Origin: Lachnospiraceae bacterium | Lineage (GTDB): Bacteria > Bacillota > Clostridia > Lachnospirales > Lachnospiraceae | NCBI GenBank assembly: GCA_022766245.1 | Contig: JALEPL010000031.1 | Span: 68,336-121,986 of the forward strand | Length of the DNA: 53,651 nucleotides | Direction of reading: 5' to 3' | In this document: positions 26,972-36,600 of the stretch, in pieces | How the letters are laid out: each line of letters starts with the position of its first letter | Position numbering within the stretch: position 1 is the first letter of the stretch | Translations under genes and position numbers: made by a program | The notes under the pieces: generated by a model | What the model saw: the letters and a program-made list of their open reading frames with translations, nothing else | Databases searched by the model: none | What the model was told of the DNA's origin: nothing

Positions 26972-29629
26972 TTAGGAAATCTGCTGTTCCAGAACAGAAG
27001 CAACTTCCTTTAATGCATCCGGAATGCCTGCTGGATTCTTTCCTCCGGCCTGAGCCATGTTCGGACGTCCACCACCGCCTCCGCCTACCTTGGCAGCAAT
27101 TCCCTTGATCAGATTTCCTGCATGGGCACCCTTCTTCATAGCTTCCTCTGTGGCCATAGCCACCAGATTTACCTTGCCGTCGCAGTCAGATGCCAGAACT
27201 ACCACACCTTCACCCAGCTTCTCCTTCAGCTGGTCACCCAGATCACGCAGTCCGTTCATATCCACACCGGATACACTGCTGACCAGAAGCTTCACGCCCT
27301 TCACCTCAGTCACCTGATCCATCACATCTCCCAAAGCTTCCTTGGCAGCCTTACTCTTAAGGGATTCATTCTCGCTGGCAAGAGCCTTGAGCTCAGCCTG
27401 CATATGCTCAATCTTCTCCACAAGAGATGCCGGCGTGGTCTTTGCAGCCTTCGCAGCCTGGTTCAGTTCTTCCTCTATCTTCTTGTAATATGCAAATACA
27501 TTTTCACCGGTCAGTGCTTCAATACGTCTCACGCCTGCAGCCACACCACTCTCAGACACGATCTTAAATGCAGTAATATCTGCTGTGTTCTTTACATGGG
27601 TACCGCCACAGAACTCCTTTGAGAAATCACCCATGGAAACAACACGTACCGTATCGCCGTACTTCTCACCGAACAGAGCCATAGCTCCGGTCTTCTTTGC
27701 GTCTTCCATGCTCATTACATCCGTCTGCACCGGGATAGACTCGGCAATCTTTTCATTTACCAGTTCTTCTACCTTTTGCAGCTCCTCAGAAGTCATAGCC
27801 TGGAAATGAGAGAAGTCAAATCTGGTTCTCTCGCTGTCCTGATAAGAGCCTGCCTGCTCCACATGAGTACCAAGCACCTCACGAAGTGCCTTCTGAAGTA
27901 AGTGGGTAGCGGAATGGTTCTTACAGGTCTTTCCGCGCAGAGAAGCATCCACGGAAAGCTCCACTTCATCTCCGGTCTTTAACATGCCACTGGTCATCTT
28001 TCCGATGTGACCAACCTTACCACCTAACAGCTTAATGGTATCCTCCACCTGGAAAGTACCGTTTGCTGTACGGATCACACCTTTATCTCCCTGCTGACCA
28101 CCCATGGTTGCATAGAACGGTGTCTCCTCTACGATGATGGTGCCGATCTCACCGTCCGTCAAAGCCTCCACAATCTCTGTTTCTGTGGTAAGCACAGTAA
28201 TCTTAGAAGTAGCAGTAAGGCTGTCATATCCCACAAACTCTGAGGTAACTGATGGATCAATCTCATCATATACCGTGGCGTCTGCGCCCATATAATTTGT
28301 CACCTTACGGCTGCTTCTAGCCTGGGTACGCTGCTCCTCCATGGCCGCCTGAAACCCCGCCTCATCAATGGAAAATCCTTTCTCCTCCAGAATTTCCTGA
28401 GTCAAATCCAGAGGAAATCCGTAAGTATCATAAAGCTTAAATGCATTCTCTCCGGACAATTCCTTCTTTCCTGCCTGTACCATTTTCTCTTCCATCTCAG
28501 CTAAAATAGCCAGGCCCTGATCGATGGTCTTTGCAAACTTCTCCTCCTCCTGGGTGAGAACCTTAAGGATAAAGTCTTTCTTCTCCTCCAGTTCCGGGTA
28601 TCCGTCTTTACTTTCGTTGATGACAGTCATGGAAAGCTGAGCCAGGAATGTACCGTCAATGCCCAGCATTCTGCCGTGACGGGCTGCACGGCGGATGATA
28701 CGGCGAAGCACATAGCCTCGTCCCTCATTGGAAGGCATGATACCATCGGATACCATAAAGGTAGCAGATCGGATATGATCCGTAATCAGACGGATGGACA
28801 CATCATCCATGGCATCGATCTGATAAGTCTTTCCACAAAGCTCACATACCTTGTCACGAATTGCTTTCATGGTATCAATATCAAATACAGAATCCACATC
28901 CTGCATCACCACTGCCAGACGCTCCAGTCCCATACCGGTATCAATATTCTTCTGGGACAGCTCCTCATAACCGCCCTTTCCATCACCATTAAACTGCGTA
29001 AATACGTTGTTCCAAACCTCCATGAAACGGTCACAGTCACATCCTACCTTGCAATCCGGTTTGCCACATCCGTACTTTTCTCCACGATCATAATAAATCT
29101 CAGAGCAGGGACCACAGGGGCCTGCACCATGCTCCCAGAAATTATCACACTCTCCGGTTTCCGGATCACGGTAAAAGCGGGTGATACGGTCAGCCGGAAC
29201 ACCAACTTCTTCATTCCAGATTTTAAATGCTTCCTCATCCTCTCCGTAGATAGAAGGATACAACCGCTCCGGGTCAAGCTCCAGAACTTTGGTCAAAAAT
29301 TCCCAGCTCCACGCAATAGCCTCATGCTTAAAATAATCCCCGAAAGAGAAGTTGCCAAGCATCTCAAAAAAGGTCAGATGTCTGGCTGTCTTTCCTACAT
29401 TCTCAATATCACCGGTACGAATACATTTCTGACAGGTGGTGACACGTCTTCTCGGTGGGATCTCCTGTCCGGTAAAATATGGCTTCAGCGGGGCCATTCC
29501 GGCATTGATCAGCAGTAAGCTGTTGTCATTGTGGGGTATCAAAGAAAAGCTCTTCATGGCAAGATGATCCTTGCTCTCAAAGAACCCCAGATACATTCTT
29601 CGTAATTCATTCACTCCGTACTTTTTCAT
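26972..29629 (-). CDS. alaS: Alanine--tRNA ligase
   Basis: Charges tRNA-Ala and edits mischarged Ser/Gly. The 885-residue protein has all domains: class II catalytic core from residue 1 (MKKYGVNELRRMYLGFFESK; GMAPLKPYFTG; RRVTTCQKCIRTGDIENVG), helical tRNA-recognition region, editing domain with zinc ligands in HSATH and CGGTHV, and the C-Ala domain with the glycine-rich KVGGGGGGRPNMAQAGG. A zinc-type cysteine cluster CGKPDCKVGCDCDRF is in the core. The start follows ATCTGGAGGATAATTAGC. Only 57 bases separate it from a small upstream gene, so no T-box leader precedes alaS directly. Confidence 0.98.
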   Translation of the reverse strand: MKKYGVNELRRMYLGFFESKDHLAMKSFSLIPHNDNSLLLINAGMAPLKPYFTGQEIPPRRRVTTCQKCIRTGDIENVGKTARHLTFFEMLGNFSFGDYFKHEAIAWSWEFLTKVLELDPERLYPSIYGEDEEAFKIWNEEVGVPADRITRFYRDPETGECDNFWEHGAGPCGPCSEIYYDRGEKYGCGKPDCKVGCDCDRFMEVWNNVFTQFNGDGKGGYEELSQKNIDTGMGLERLAVVMQDVDSVFDIDTMKAIRDKVCELCGKTYQIDAMDDVSIRLITDHIRSATFMVSDGIMPSNEGRGYVLRRIIRRAARHGRMLGIDGTFLAQLSMTVINESKDGYPELEEKKDFILKVLTQEEEKFAKTIDQGLAILAEMEEKMVQAGKKELSGENAFKLYDTYGFPLDLTQEILEEKGFSIDEAGFQAAMEEQRTQARSSRKVTNYMGADATVYDEIDPSVTSEFVGYDSLTATSKITVLTTETEIVEALTDGEIGTIIVEETPFYATMGGQQGDKGVIRTANGTFQVEDTIKLLGGKVGHIGKMTSGMLKTGDEVELSVDASLRGKTCKNHSATHLLQKALREVLGTHVEQAGSYQDSERTRFDFSHFQAMTSEELQKVEELVNEKIAESIPVQTDVMSMEDAKKTGAMALFGEKYGDTVRVVSMGDFSKEFCGGTHVKNTADITAFKIVSESGVAAGVRRIEALTGENVFAYYKKIEEELNQAAKAAKTTPASLVEKIEHMQAELKALASENESLKSKAAKEALGDVMDQVTEVKGVKLLVSSVSGVDMNGLRDLGDQLKEKLGEGVVVLASDCDGKVNLVAMATEEAMKKGAHAGNLIKGIAAKVGGGGGGRPNMAQAGGKNPAGIPDALKEVASVLEQQIS

Positions 29630-29686
29630 TGCTAATTATCCTCCAGATTTTGATGTAACTCTATTGGCTGAATTTACACTGTAACA

Positions 29687-29833
29687 CTATTTCTGCGCTT
29701 TGGCAGATGCATTTGCACGCTTGGCGTCCTTACGCTTTCTTAAGACGATTCCCAAGAAACATGCTCCCACCGCCAAAGCAACCAAAATCACAAAAATAAT
29801 AAAATACTGTAAAAAGCTTGCTATAAATGCCAT
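29687..29833 (-). CDS. Small single-pass membrane protein, unknown
   Basis: A 48-residue protein with an excellent AAAAGGAGGGAAAGC ribosome site. It has one hydrophobic helix (residues ~6-31, SFLQYFIIFVILVALAVGAC then FLGIVL) and a strongly basic, alanine-rich tail (RKRKDAKRANASAKAQK), predicting an N-out/C-in anchor. It lies between a strong promoter and alaS, so the two are probably co-transcribed. I recognise no family. Similar tiny membrane proteins precede alaS in some related Clostridia as far as I recall, which would need checking. Confidence 0.8.
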   Translation of the reverse strand: MAFIASFLQYFIIFVILVALAVGACFLGIVLRKRKDAKRANASAKAQK

Positions 29834-29881
29834 GCTTTCCCTCCTTTTCATGGATTGCTATTCAAATCCACAATCTTATTT

Positions 29882-29910
29882 ATTATAACGATTATTTTTT
29901 CAAATGTAAA
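29882..29910 (-). promoter_or_regulatory. Sigma-A-type promoter for the small membrane protein and alaS
   Basis: TTTACA and a perfect TATAAT separated by 17 bases on the minus strand, giving a leader of about 40 bases before the small gene. The -35 ends 16 bases past the stop of the MBL gene. Confidence 0.8.
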
Positions 29911-29925
29911 TATTGTTGGAAATAT

Positions 29926-30672
29926 TTAAAACTCAAACAACTGGTTTTCATGGGTTACATCCATGATCCGCTCCAGCATCAGACGATTGTCACACATTTT
30001 TTTGTATTTCTCCACCAGATCAAACTGCTGCCACATATGCATGGGAAACACCAGATCTGCATCTACATTTCGCATAAAATAGGAGAATCCCAGATACGTA
30101 TTGGCACCCATGCGGGGATCTAATACCACAAAAGCCACATTGATATGTTGATCTGCCAGTTTCTTTAGCTGATGCTTGTATTCCCGCTCCATCTTTCCGT
30201 TGATTAGTTCTCCCACACCTTCAAACTTCCAGTTATGCAGATCTCCGGCATGGTAAATCTTTTTTCCGCAGGCAGTAACCAGAAAGGCGACACCGGCATC
30301 CGTGGAACGAAGAGTCTCCACCGTAAGATCATCAATCTGATATTTACTCTCCGCCGTCACATAATGGATTCGATTCTTTGCCGCCTCCGGAATGCCGTGG
30401 CGCTTCAGAAATCGATCTGTCATCTTGCAGTCTTTGGAAATGATATAGGTCACTTGGGGATAACGCTCCACCAGTTTCAGGATATCCATATCAAAATGGT
30501 CCTGATGACTGTGACTTGCAAAAAAGTATATTTTCTGCTCCGGTGTAAACTCGGGCAGTTTTCCCGTAAAATGGAAGCCGTTGACCCGTTCTCCATCGAA
30601 GTAGTCGAAAACTAAAGCCACATCCTCAATCTCCACCACAAAACAGCTGTGATGCACAAATGTTATTTTCAT
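29926..30672 (-). CDS. MBL-fold metal-dependent hydrolase (UlaG/YtnP-like)
   Basis: A 248-residue metallo-beta-lactamase-fold protein. The metal motif is HSHQDHFD (residues ~53-60), preceded by the N-terminal TFVHHSCFVVEIED typical of the UlaG/L-ascorbate-lactonase-like branch. AGDLHNW and a C-terminal FPMHMWQQFDL supply the remaining metal ligands. The start overlaps the stop of the MtaD-type gene (CAATGA), so they are translationally coupled, with purine nucleoside phosphorylase upstream. Context suggests a role in nucleoside or methylthioadenosine salvage, or RNA/nucleotide turnover, but substrate is not predictable. Confidence 0.85.
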   Translation of the reverse strand: MKITFVHHSCFVVEIEDVALVFDYFDGERVNGFHFTGKLPEFTPEQKIYFFASHSHQDHFDMDILKLVERYPQVTYIISKDCKMTDRFLKRHGIPEAAKNRIHYVTAESKYQIDDLTVETLRSTDAGVAFLVTACGKKIYHAGDLHNWKFEGVGELINGKMEREYKHQLKKLADQHINVAFVVLDPRMGANTYLGFSYFMRNVDADLVFPMHMWQQFDLVEKYKKMCDNRLMLERIMDVTHENQLFEF

Positions 30673-31976
30673 TGGAATATCCTCCTCGCAATTGCGTTTG
30701 TCCTCTCATAAATCTCCTCTGGCTCAAATCCAATGGAGAATTTTTGATCCTCGTAAAGAATCCTGCCATCTACCATGGTAAGCTTCACATTCTGCTTGCT
30801 TCCGCTGTACACCAGATTCTTCACCAGATGATTTTCCGGCTGCATATTCGGCTGATGAAGATCAATCAAAATCAAATCTGCCTTCTTTCCTACTGCAATA
30901 GAATCTGAATCGACCATTCCCATGGCCTGGGCGCCTCCGCCAGTAGCCATGTATAGTACTTCCTCCGCACGGACGCAGGCGGCATCCTGCTCCCTTACCT
31001 TTGCCAGTCCGGTCACCAAAAACATTTCCCGAAACATATCCAGACAATTGTTGCTGGCAGGCCCGTCCGTGCCAATCGCCACCGGTATTTTTTCCTGTAA
31101 AAACCGATAGATTGGCGCCATTCCGCTGGCCAGTTTCAGATTGGAAGCAGGATTCGTTACCACATAAAGCCCCCTGTGTTTGAAAATATCCATATCCTCC
31201 TCATCCAGATAAATACAATGGTATCCGCCACCGCCATATGCAAACATCCCCATCTGCTCCATCAGCTGTGTGGGACTTACACCGTATCGTTTCCTGCAAT
31301 CCTCCACCTCAGACTTGGTCTCGGAATTGTGCATATAAACCGGGGCGTGAAGCTTCTGGGAAAGGGCCGCCACCTGACGCAGTTTATCTTCAGAAGTGGT
31401 ATACTCCGCATGGAATCCCAAAAAATAGCTGGTGAGGGGACTGTATTCATTGATGACATGGTAATGCTCTTCCATCTCCTCAATAGAACTGACAAAATCG
31501 TTCAATCCGCTGACCATGGCAGTGCGGAACCCACAATCTGCGGAAGCTTTTGCATGAGCCATGGAAAAGGGATACATATCAAAATTGGCTGTAATCCCAC
31601 TGGTGAGATACTCCATAATTCCCAGTATATCCAGATAATAGGCATCCTCATCTGTCAGCTTTGCCTCATAGGGAAACACCTGCTGGTTCAACCATTGCTG
31701 CAAGGGCATATCATCTGCATGAGACCGAAGAAAGGTCATTGCGGTATGAGTATGAGCATTTTTGAATCCGGGCATCAGAAGATTTCCCTTTATATCGATT
31801 TCCCGATCCCAGATAATCCACTTTTCCTTTCGGTTTGAAAAAACCTGATCCGTATCGGTTCCGTCCCCCACATAGACAATCCGGTCTCCGCAAACCCATA
31901 CTTCCCCTTCCTGAATGAAAAAGTTTCCGGGTGTCGGAGTCATTAATATTTTTCCATTGTAAAAGCGAATATTCAT
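30669..31976 (-). CDS. mtaD: Amidohydrolase, MTA/SAH deaminase family
   Basis: Metal-dependent deaminase of the MtaD/SsnA/TrzN group, likely acting on S-adenosylhomocysteine, methylthioadenosine or a related purine. The 435-residue TIM-barrel protein has the metal site NAHTHTAMTFLRS (residues ~67-79), a conserved HNSETKSEVEDC, the GIGTDGPASNNCLDMFREM-like block (IGTDGPASNNCLDMFREM) and the composite-domain end KADLILIDL. A start with GGGAGGTG upstream. It sits between purine nucleoside phosphorylase and an MBL hydrolase in one operon, a sensible setting for purine salvage. Exact substrate is an inference. Confidence 0.87.
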   Translation of the reverse strand: MNIRFYNGKILMTPTPGNFFIQEGEVWVCGDRIVYVGDGTDTDQVFSNRKEKWIIWDREIDIKGNLLMPGFKNAHTHTAMTFLRSHADDMPLQQWLNQQVFPYEAKLTDEDAYYLDILGIMEYLTSGITANFDMYPFSMAHAKASADCGFRTAMVSGLNDFVSSIEEMEEHYHVINEYSPLTSYFLGFHAEYTTSEDKLRQVAALSQKLHAPVYMHNSETKSEVEDCRKRYGVSPTQLMEQMGMFAYGGGGYHCIYLDEEDMDIFKHRGLYVVTNPASNLKLASGMAPIYRFLQEKIPVAIGTDGPASNNCLDMFREMFLVTGLAKVREQDAACVRAEEVLYMATGGGAQAMGMVDSDSIAVGKKADLILIDLHQPNMQPENHLVKNLVYSGSKQNVKLTMVDGRILYEDQKFSIGFEPEEIYERTNAIARRIFQ

Positions 31977-31995
31977 AAAACACCTCCCTTATCTT

Positions 31996-32034
31996 GGCAC
32001 GAAGTGTCACAGAAGGTGACGGAGACCTTGTGCC
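31996..32034. repeat. Family-C hairpin repeat, copy 2 (punA-mtaD gap)
   Basis: Begins GGCACGAAGTGTCAC and ends GGAGACCTTGTGCC; the ends are complementary, and an inner GTCAC...GTGAC stem forms. It matches 45409-45447 in the same orientation and, in part, 25604-25636 in reverse. Confidence 0.78.
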
Positions 32035-32039
32035 GTATA

Positions 32040-32064
32040 TCATAATTTGGCTAGACACTATCTT
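32040..32064. repeat. Short repeat D, copy 2
   Basis: TCATAATTTGGCTAGACACT and ATCTT; matches 41471-41496 closely and 23828-23850 loosely. It reaches the first base of the punA stop codon. Confidence 0.5.
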
Positions 32065-32885
32065 TACATGGCTGAAATGGATGCGGTGATCAGTTCTTTC
32101 AATCTTGGTGCCACCAGATCCGCCGTCTGCTGCACTTCCTCGTGAGTCAGCGGCTCCGGTGAAATGCCGCAGGCCAAGTTGGAAATACAGGATATTCCAC
32201 ATATTCTCATGCCCGCATGTTTCGCTGCGATGGCCTCACAGGCAGTGCTCATTCCCACCGCGTCCGCCCCTAAGGTGCGACACATAGCCACTTCCTGGGG
32301 TGACTCAAAATTCGGGCCCGTCAACTGCATATAGGTTCCTTCCCAAATGGGAATCTCATGCTCCACAGATGCCTTGCGAATAATCGCCTGCAGCTTTTTA
32401 TCATAGACTTCACTCATATCAGGAAACCGTAGACCCAGTTCATCCACATTTGGTCCAATCAAAGGGGACGGAACCATGCTGGCAATCTGTCCGGTAATCA
32501 TCATAAAATCTCCGGCATGCATGCCCTGCTTGATTCCCCCGGCTGCATTGGTGAGAAAAAGAATCTCTGCCCCCATCAGGCGCATGAGACGAATAGGCAT
32601 CACCACATCCTGCATGGAATATCCCTCATAGTAATGGACTCTTCCCTGCATGCACACCACCGGCACTTTCCCCACATATCCAAAAATATATCTTCCCTTA
32701 TGACCGGGCACGGTGGATACCGGAAAGCCCTCGATCTCATGATAATCGATCACAGCTTCTTTTTTTATTTCCTCGCCATAGTCCCCCAAGCCGGAGCCCA
32801 GCACCAGTGCCACCTTCGGCACAAAATCCGTCCTCTCCCTCACGGACGCCAGCGCCCGCTGGAGCTTCTCATATACATTTCCCAT
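32064..32885 (-). CDS. punA: Purine nucleoside phosphorylase
   Basis: Phosphorolyses inosine, guanosine and deoxy forms to the base and (deoxy)ribose 1-phosphate, which deoB then converts. The 273-residue protein is of the trimeric PNP class: LVLGSGLGDYG, VPGHKGRYIFG, MQGRVHYYEGY, FLTNAAGGIKQGMHAGDFM, LTGPNFESPQE and the base/ribose site GMSTACEAIAAKHAGM. It heads an operon with the MtaD-type and MBL genes. Its upstream side, 36 bases from the ATG, is bounded by the second foldback element, so its promoter must lie inside or be very close to that repeat. Confidence 0.96.
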   Translation of the reverse strand: MGNVYEKLQRALASVRERTDFVPKVALVLGSGLGDYGEEIKKEAVIDYHEIEGFPVSTVPGHKGRYIFGYVGKVPVVCMQGRVHYYEGYSMQDVVMPIRLMRLMGAEILFLTNAAGGIKQGMHAGDFMMITGQIASMVPSPLIGPNVDELGLRFPDMSEVYDKKLQAIIRKASVEHEIPIWEGTYMQLTGPNFESPQEVAMCRTLGADAVGMSTACEAIAAKHAGMRICGISCISNLACGISPEPLTHEEVQQTADLVAPRLKELITASISAM

Positions 32886-32920
32886 ATTTTCTCGCCTTCT
32901 TCTTATTTTTATTTTTAGAC

Positions 32921-33599
32921 ATTTGCGAAACTCATCCTCCTCTTAGCAGTTGCCAATTAGCTACGACTCTGAGAGAGTCGTAACCACTGGCTTGCTAATT
33001 GGCAACGCCTATTCCATTCATGACACAACTTTTCGCCTCCGGGCTAAAAATTTCCCCAAGGTAGGGATTTTTACGTCCGATGTTTCGACTTTGCATTTGG
33101 TGAGTGCGACTATTTCCCGCCTCTTCGGGTCGTGGCAGTTACCTGTGCACACATGATCGTAAATCTAGCATTCGTAAGCATCCGCCCACTCTACGAGGAG
33201 CATCACGGCGGGGCGGGAAGAACCGCCATCCATGGCTGCGCCCTCAGGGCTCCGTCGTCTCTGCCAGACGCCACCTCAGGGCAGGTCTTCCCTCAGCGCA
33301 CATCCTGTGCGCTTCCCCGCCGTTCGCTTATTGGGCGGATGCGTAACGACTGCATGATTTACTTTAAGGTGCACAGGCAATCTGACCATGACCGCGAAGG
33401 GCGTTGGAAATATCGCTCGGAAAAATGCAAACAAAGAAACATCAAATAAACGTAAAAATCCCGTTGGGAGAAATTTGGGCACGGAGTGCGAGTTGTGGAG
33501 TGAATGTGATAGGCATTGTCAATAGCAAGCCTCTGGATATCATTCTCTCAGAGTCGTAGCTATTGGCAACGCATCCACATCCAAACGTGTTTCGCAAAT
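32921..33599. mobile_element. Large foldback (MITE-like) element, copy 2
   Basis: A 679-bp non-coding element between polC and punA, inverted relative to copy 1. Terminal inverted repeats are ATTTGCGAAAC on the left and GTTTCGCAAAT on the right. The interior aligns with the reverse complement of copy 1 almost throughout, for example the GCGCACATCCTGTGCGC hairpin, GGGAAGAACCGCC, GATTTTTACGT and GCAATCTGACCATG, and it lacks the extra 44-base hairpin of copy 1. Like copy 1, its two arms are mutually complementary at a lower level. It ends 13 bases before the polC stop. No credible gene; the longer open frames are by-products of GC-rich repeats. Confidence 0.85.
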
Positions 33600-33611
33600 T
33601 CATGGTATATA

Positions 33612-36600
33612 TTAAAAATCAAATAGCGACAACTGATTGGACTCCGGCATATCCCCAAAGATTCCCAAATCTGCCATCAGATCAATCACGGTCTTACTTA
33701 CCTTAGTCCGCTCCCTGAAATCATCCCTGGATAAAAAGATTCCATCCTTGGCTGCTTCCACCACAGCCTCCGCTGCCTTCTCCCCCATACCGTCAATAGT
33801 AGAAAACGCGGGAAGAAGTTTTCCATCAATAATCTGAAAACGGGTAGCCTGGGATCTGTACAGGTCAATGGGAAGGAACTCATAGCCTCTGGCGTACATT
33901 TCCTGAACAATACGCATATCCCGATATACGTCCTCCTCCTTTTTGCTGAGCTTCTCCTCTTTATTATCCGACTTACTGCGACGATAATATTCCTTCACGT
34001 AATAATTTAATTTTTCCGGACCCTGACACATCAGTTCATAGTTAAAGCCTGTGGCACGAATGGAGAAAAATGCCGCATAATAAGCCAGTGGATAAAACAC
34101 CTTGCAGTAAGCAATACGCCAGGCCATCATAACATAAGCCGCTGCATGGGCCTTAGGGAACATGTACTTAATCTTTTCACAGGACCAGATATACCAGTCC
34201 GGTACATCATGGTCGATCATGTCCTGCTTCCATTGCGGCCATTTATCGCTTTTTCCCTTTGCTACCACACCCTTACGGACAGCCTCCATGATTTTAAAAG
34301 ATTCCTCGGAATCCAGTCCCTTGCTGATGAGGTAAATCATGATGTCATCTCGGGTACAGATAGCCGTTGCGATGGTCGCTTTTCCCTCTTCAATCAGCGT
34401 CTGTGCATTTCCCAACCACACATCCGTACCATGGGATAAACCTGCAATACGAATCAGATGAGAAAAGGACTGAGGCGCCGCATCAATCAACATCTGCATA
34501 GCAAAATCCGTTCCAAACTCCGGAATACCCAGAGCCCCCAACGTACAGTTGGTCAGATCCTCCGGCTCGATTCCCAGCGCCGACGTATTTTTAAATAAAG
34601 ACATGACTGACTGGTCATCCAGCGGAATTTTTTGTGCCTCAATACCGGTAAGATCCTCCAGCATTCGAATCATGGTAGGATCGTCGTGTCCCAGAATATC
34701 CAGTTTCAACAGGTTGTGGTCAATGGAATGATACTCAAAATGGGTGGTAATAATGTCCGTGGTCATATCGTTGGCTGGCTTTTGAATGGGGGTAAAGGAA
34801 TAGATTTCCTCTCCCACCGGAAGCACTACGATACCGCCCGGATGCTGTCCGGTGGTTCGGTGAATTCCCACACAGCCCTGTACAATCCGGTCAATCTCAC
34901 AATTTCTTTTGTGCACTCCACGCTCTTCATAATAATTCTTCACATAACCAAATGCCGTTTTATCTGCCAGAGTGCCGATGGTTCCTGCACGGAAGGTCTG
35001 ACCATCTCCAAAAATAACCTCCGTGTATTTGTGGGATTTACTCTGATATTCACCGGAGAAATTCAGGTCAATATCCGGTTCCTTATCTCCCTTAAATCCC
35101 AGGAACGTCTCAAAGGGTATGTCAAATCCATCCTTCACCAGAGGCTTTCCGCAATTCGGACAGCGCCGGTCCGGCATATCACAGCCGGACAGACCACCAA
35201 AGGCCTTTACCTCCGGAGAATCAAAGTCCACAAAGTGACAGTGGGCGCAATAATAATGGGGAGACAGAGGATTTACCTCTGTGATACCGGACATGGTCGC
35301 CGCAAAGGATGAACCAACCGAACCACGGGATCCCACCAGATACCCGTCCTCATTGGACTTCCACACCAGCTTCTGGGCAATGATATACATCACCGCATAT
35401 CCGTTTCCGATAATAGACTTTAATTCTCGCTCCAGCCGTTCCTCCACGATAGACGGCAATGGATTCCCGTACATCTCATGAGCCTTATTATAGCAGATAT
35501 CCCGCAGCATCTGATCGGAATTTTCAATGACAGGAGGACATTTATCCGGACGCACCGGGGATATCTTTTCACACATATCTGCAATCCGCTGAGTATTCTC
35601 AATCACTACCTCTCTGGCCTTTTCACTGCCCAGATAAGCAAATTCCTCCAGCATCTCCTCCGTGGTTCGCAGGTACAGCGGTGCCTGATCGTCTGCATCC
35701 TTAAATCCCTTTCCCGCCAGAATGATCCTGCGGTATATCTCATCCTGAGGATCCATAAAATGCACATCGCAGGTGGCCACCACCAGCTTGTCCAGTTCCT
35801 CTCCCAACTTCACGATACGGCTGTTGATGTCCTGAAGCTCTTCCATACTGTTTACCGGAGCCTTTTCATCCTGCAGCATGAACATATTATTGCCCAGAGG
35901 TTGTATCTCCAGATAATCATAAAACTTCGCAATACGCAAAATCTCCTCCTGGGGTCTTCCCTGCAAAATGGCCTGATACAGTTCTCCTGCCTCACAGGCA
36001 GAACCGATCAAAAGTCCTTCCCGATACTTTACATACTCTGACTTTGGAATTCTGGGTCTGCTGTGATAATAATCAATATGGGACAATGAAATCAACCGGT
36101 AAAGATTCACCCGGCCAATATCATTCGTGGCCAGGATAATGGCATGATGTGTTGGAAGCTTTTTCACCATTTCCTTGCTGACGCGGCCTTCCTCATTTAT
36201 CTGGTCTAAAGTCTCAATATTTCTCTGATGCAGCATCTCGATAAACCGTACAAATATCTCCGCCGTACAGGCCGCATCATCCACTGCGCGATGATGATGT
36301 TCCAGACTGACATTCACTGCCTTTGCTACAGTATCCAGTTTAAATCGGTTTAACTGGGGCAAAAGCATCCGGGCCAAAGCCACTGTATCCGCAATGGTAA
36401 AATCATGATCGATTCCCAGCTCCTCACAATCATGCTTGATAAAGCTCATATCAAAATCTGCATTGTGTGCCACCATCACGGCACCATCGCAAAATGCCAA
36501 AAACTCCGGAAGCACCTGCTCAATGGTGGGCGCATCCATCACCATCTCATCATTGATGCTGGTAAGATTTTCAATGTGAAAGGGTATCGGCACCAATGGA

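Noticed and set aside
28676-29518. 280-codon open frame opposite alaS
   Set aside because: Antisense shadow of a well-conserved synthetase; no start signal or recognisable motif.
29630-29690. T-box riboswitch for alaS
   Set aside because: Only 57 bases lie before alaS and about 40 before the small gene ahead of it; no specifier loop or T-box sequence is seen.
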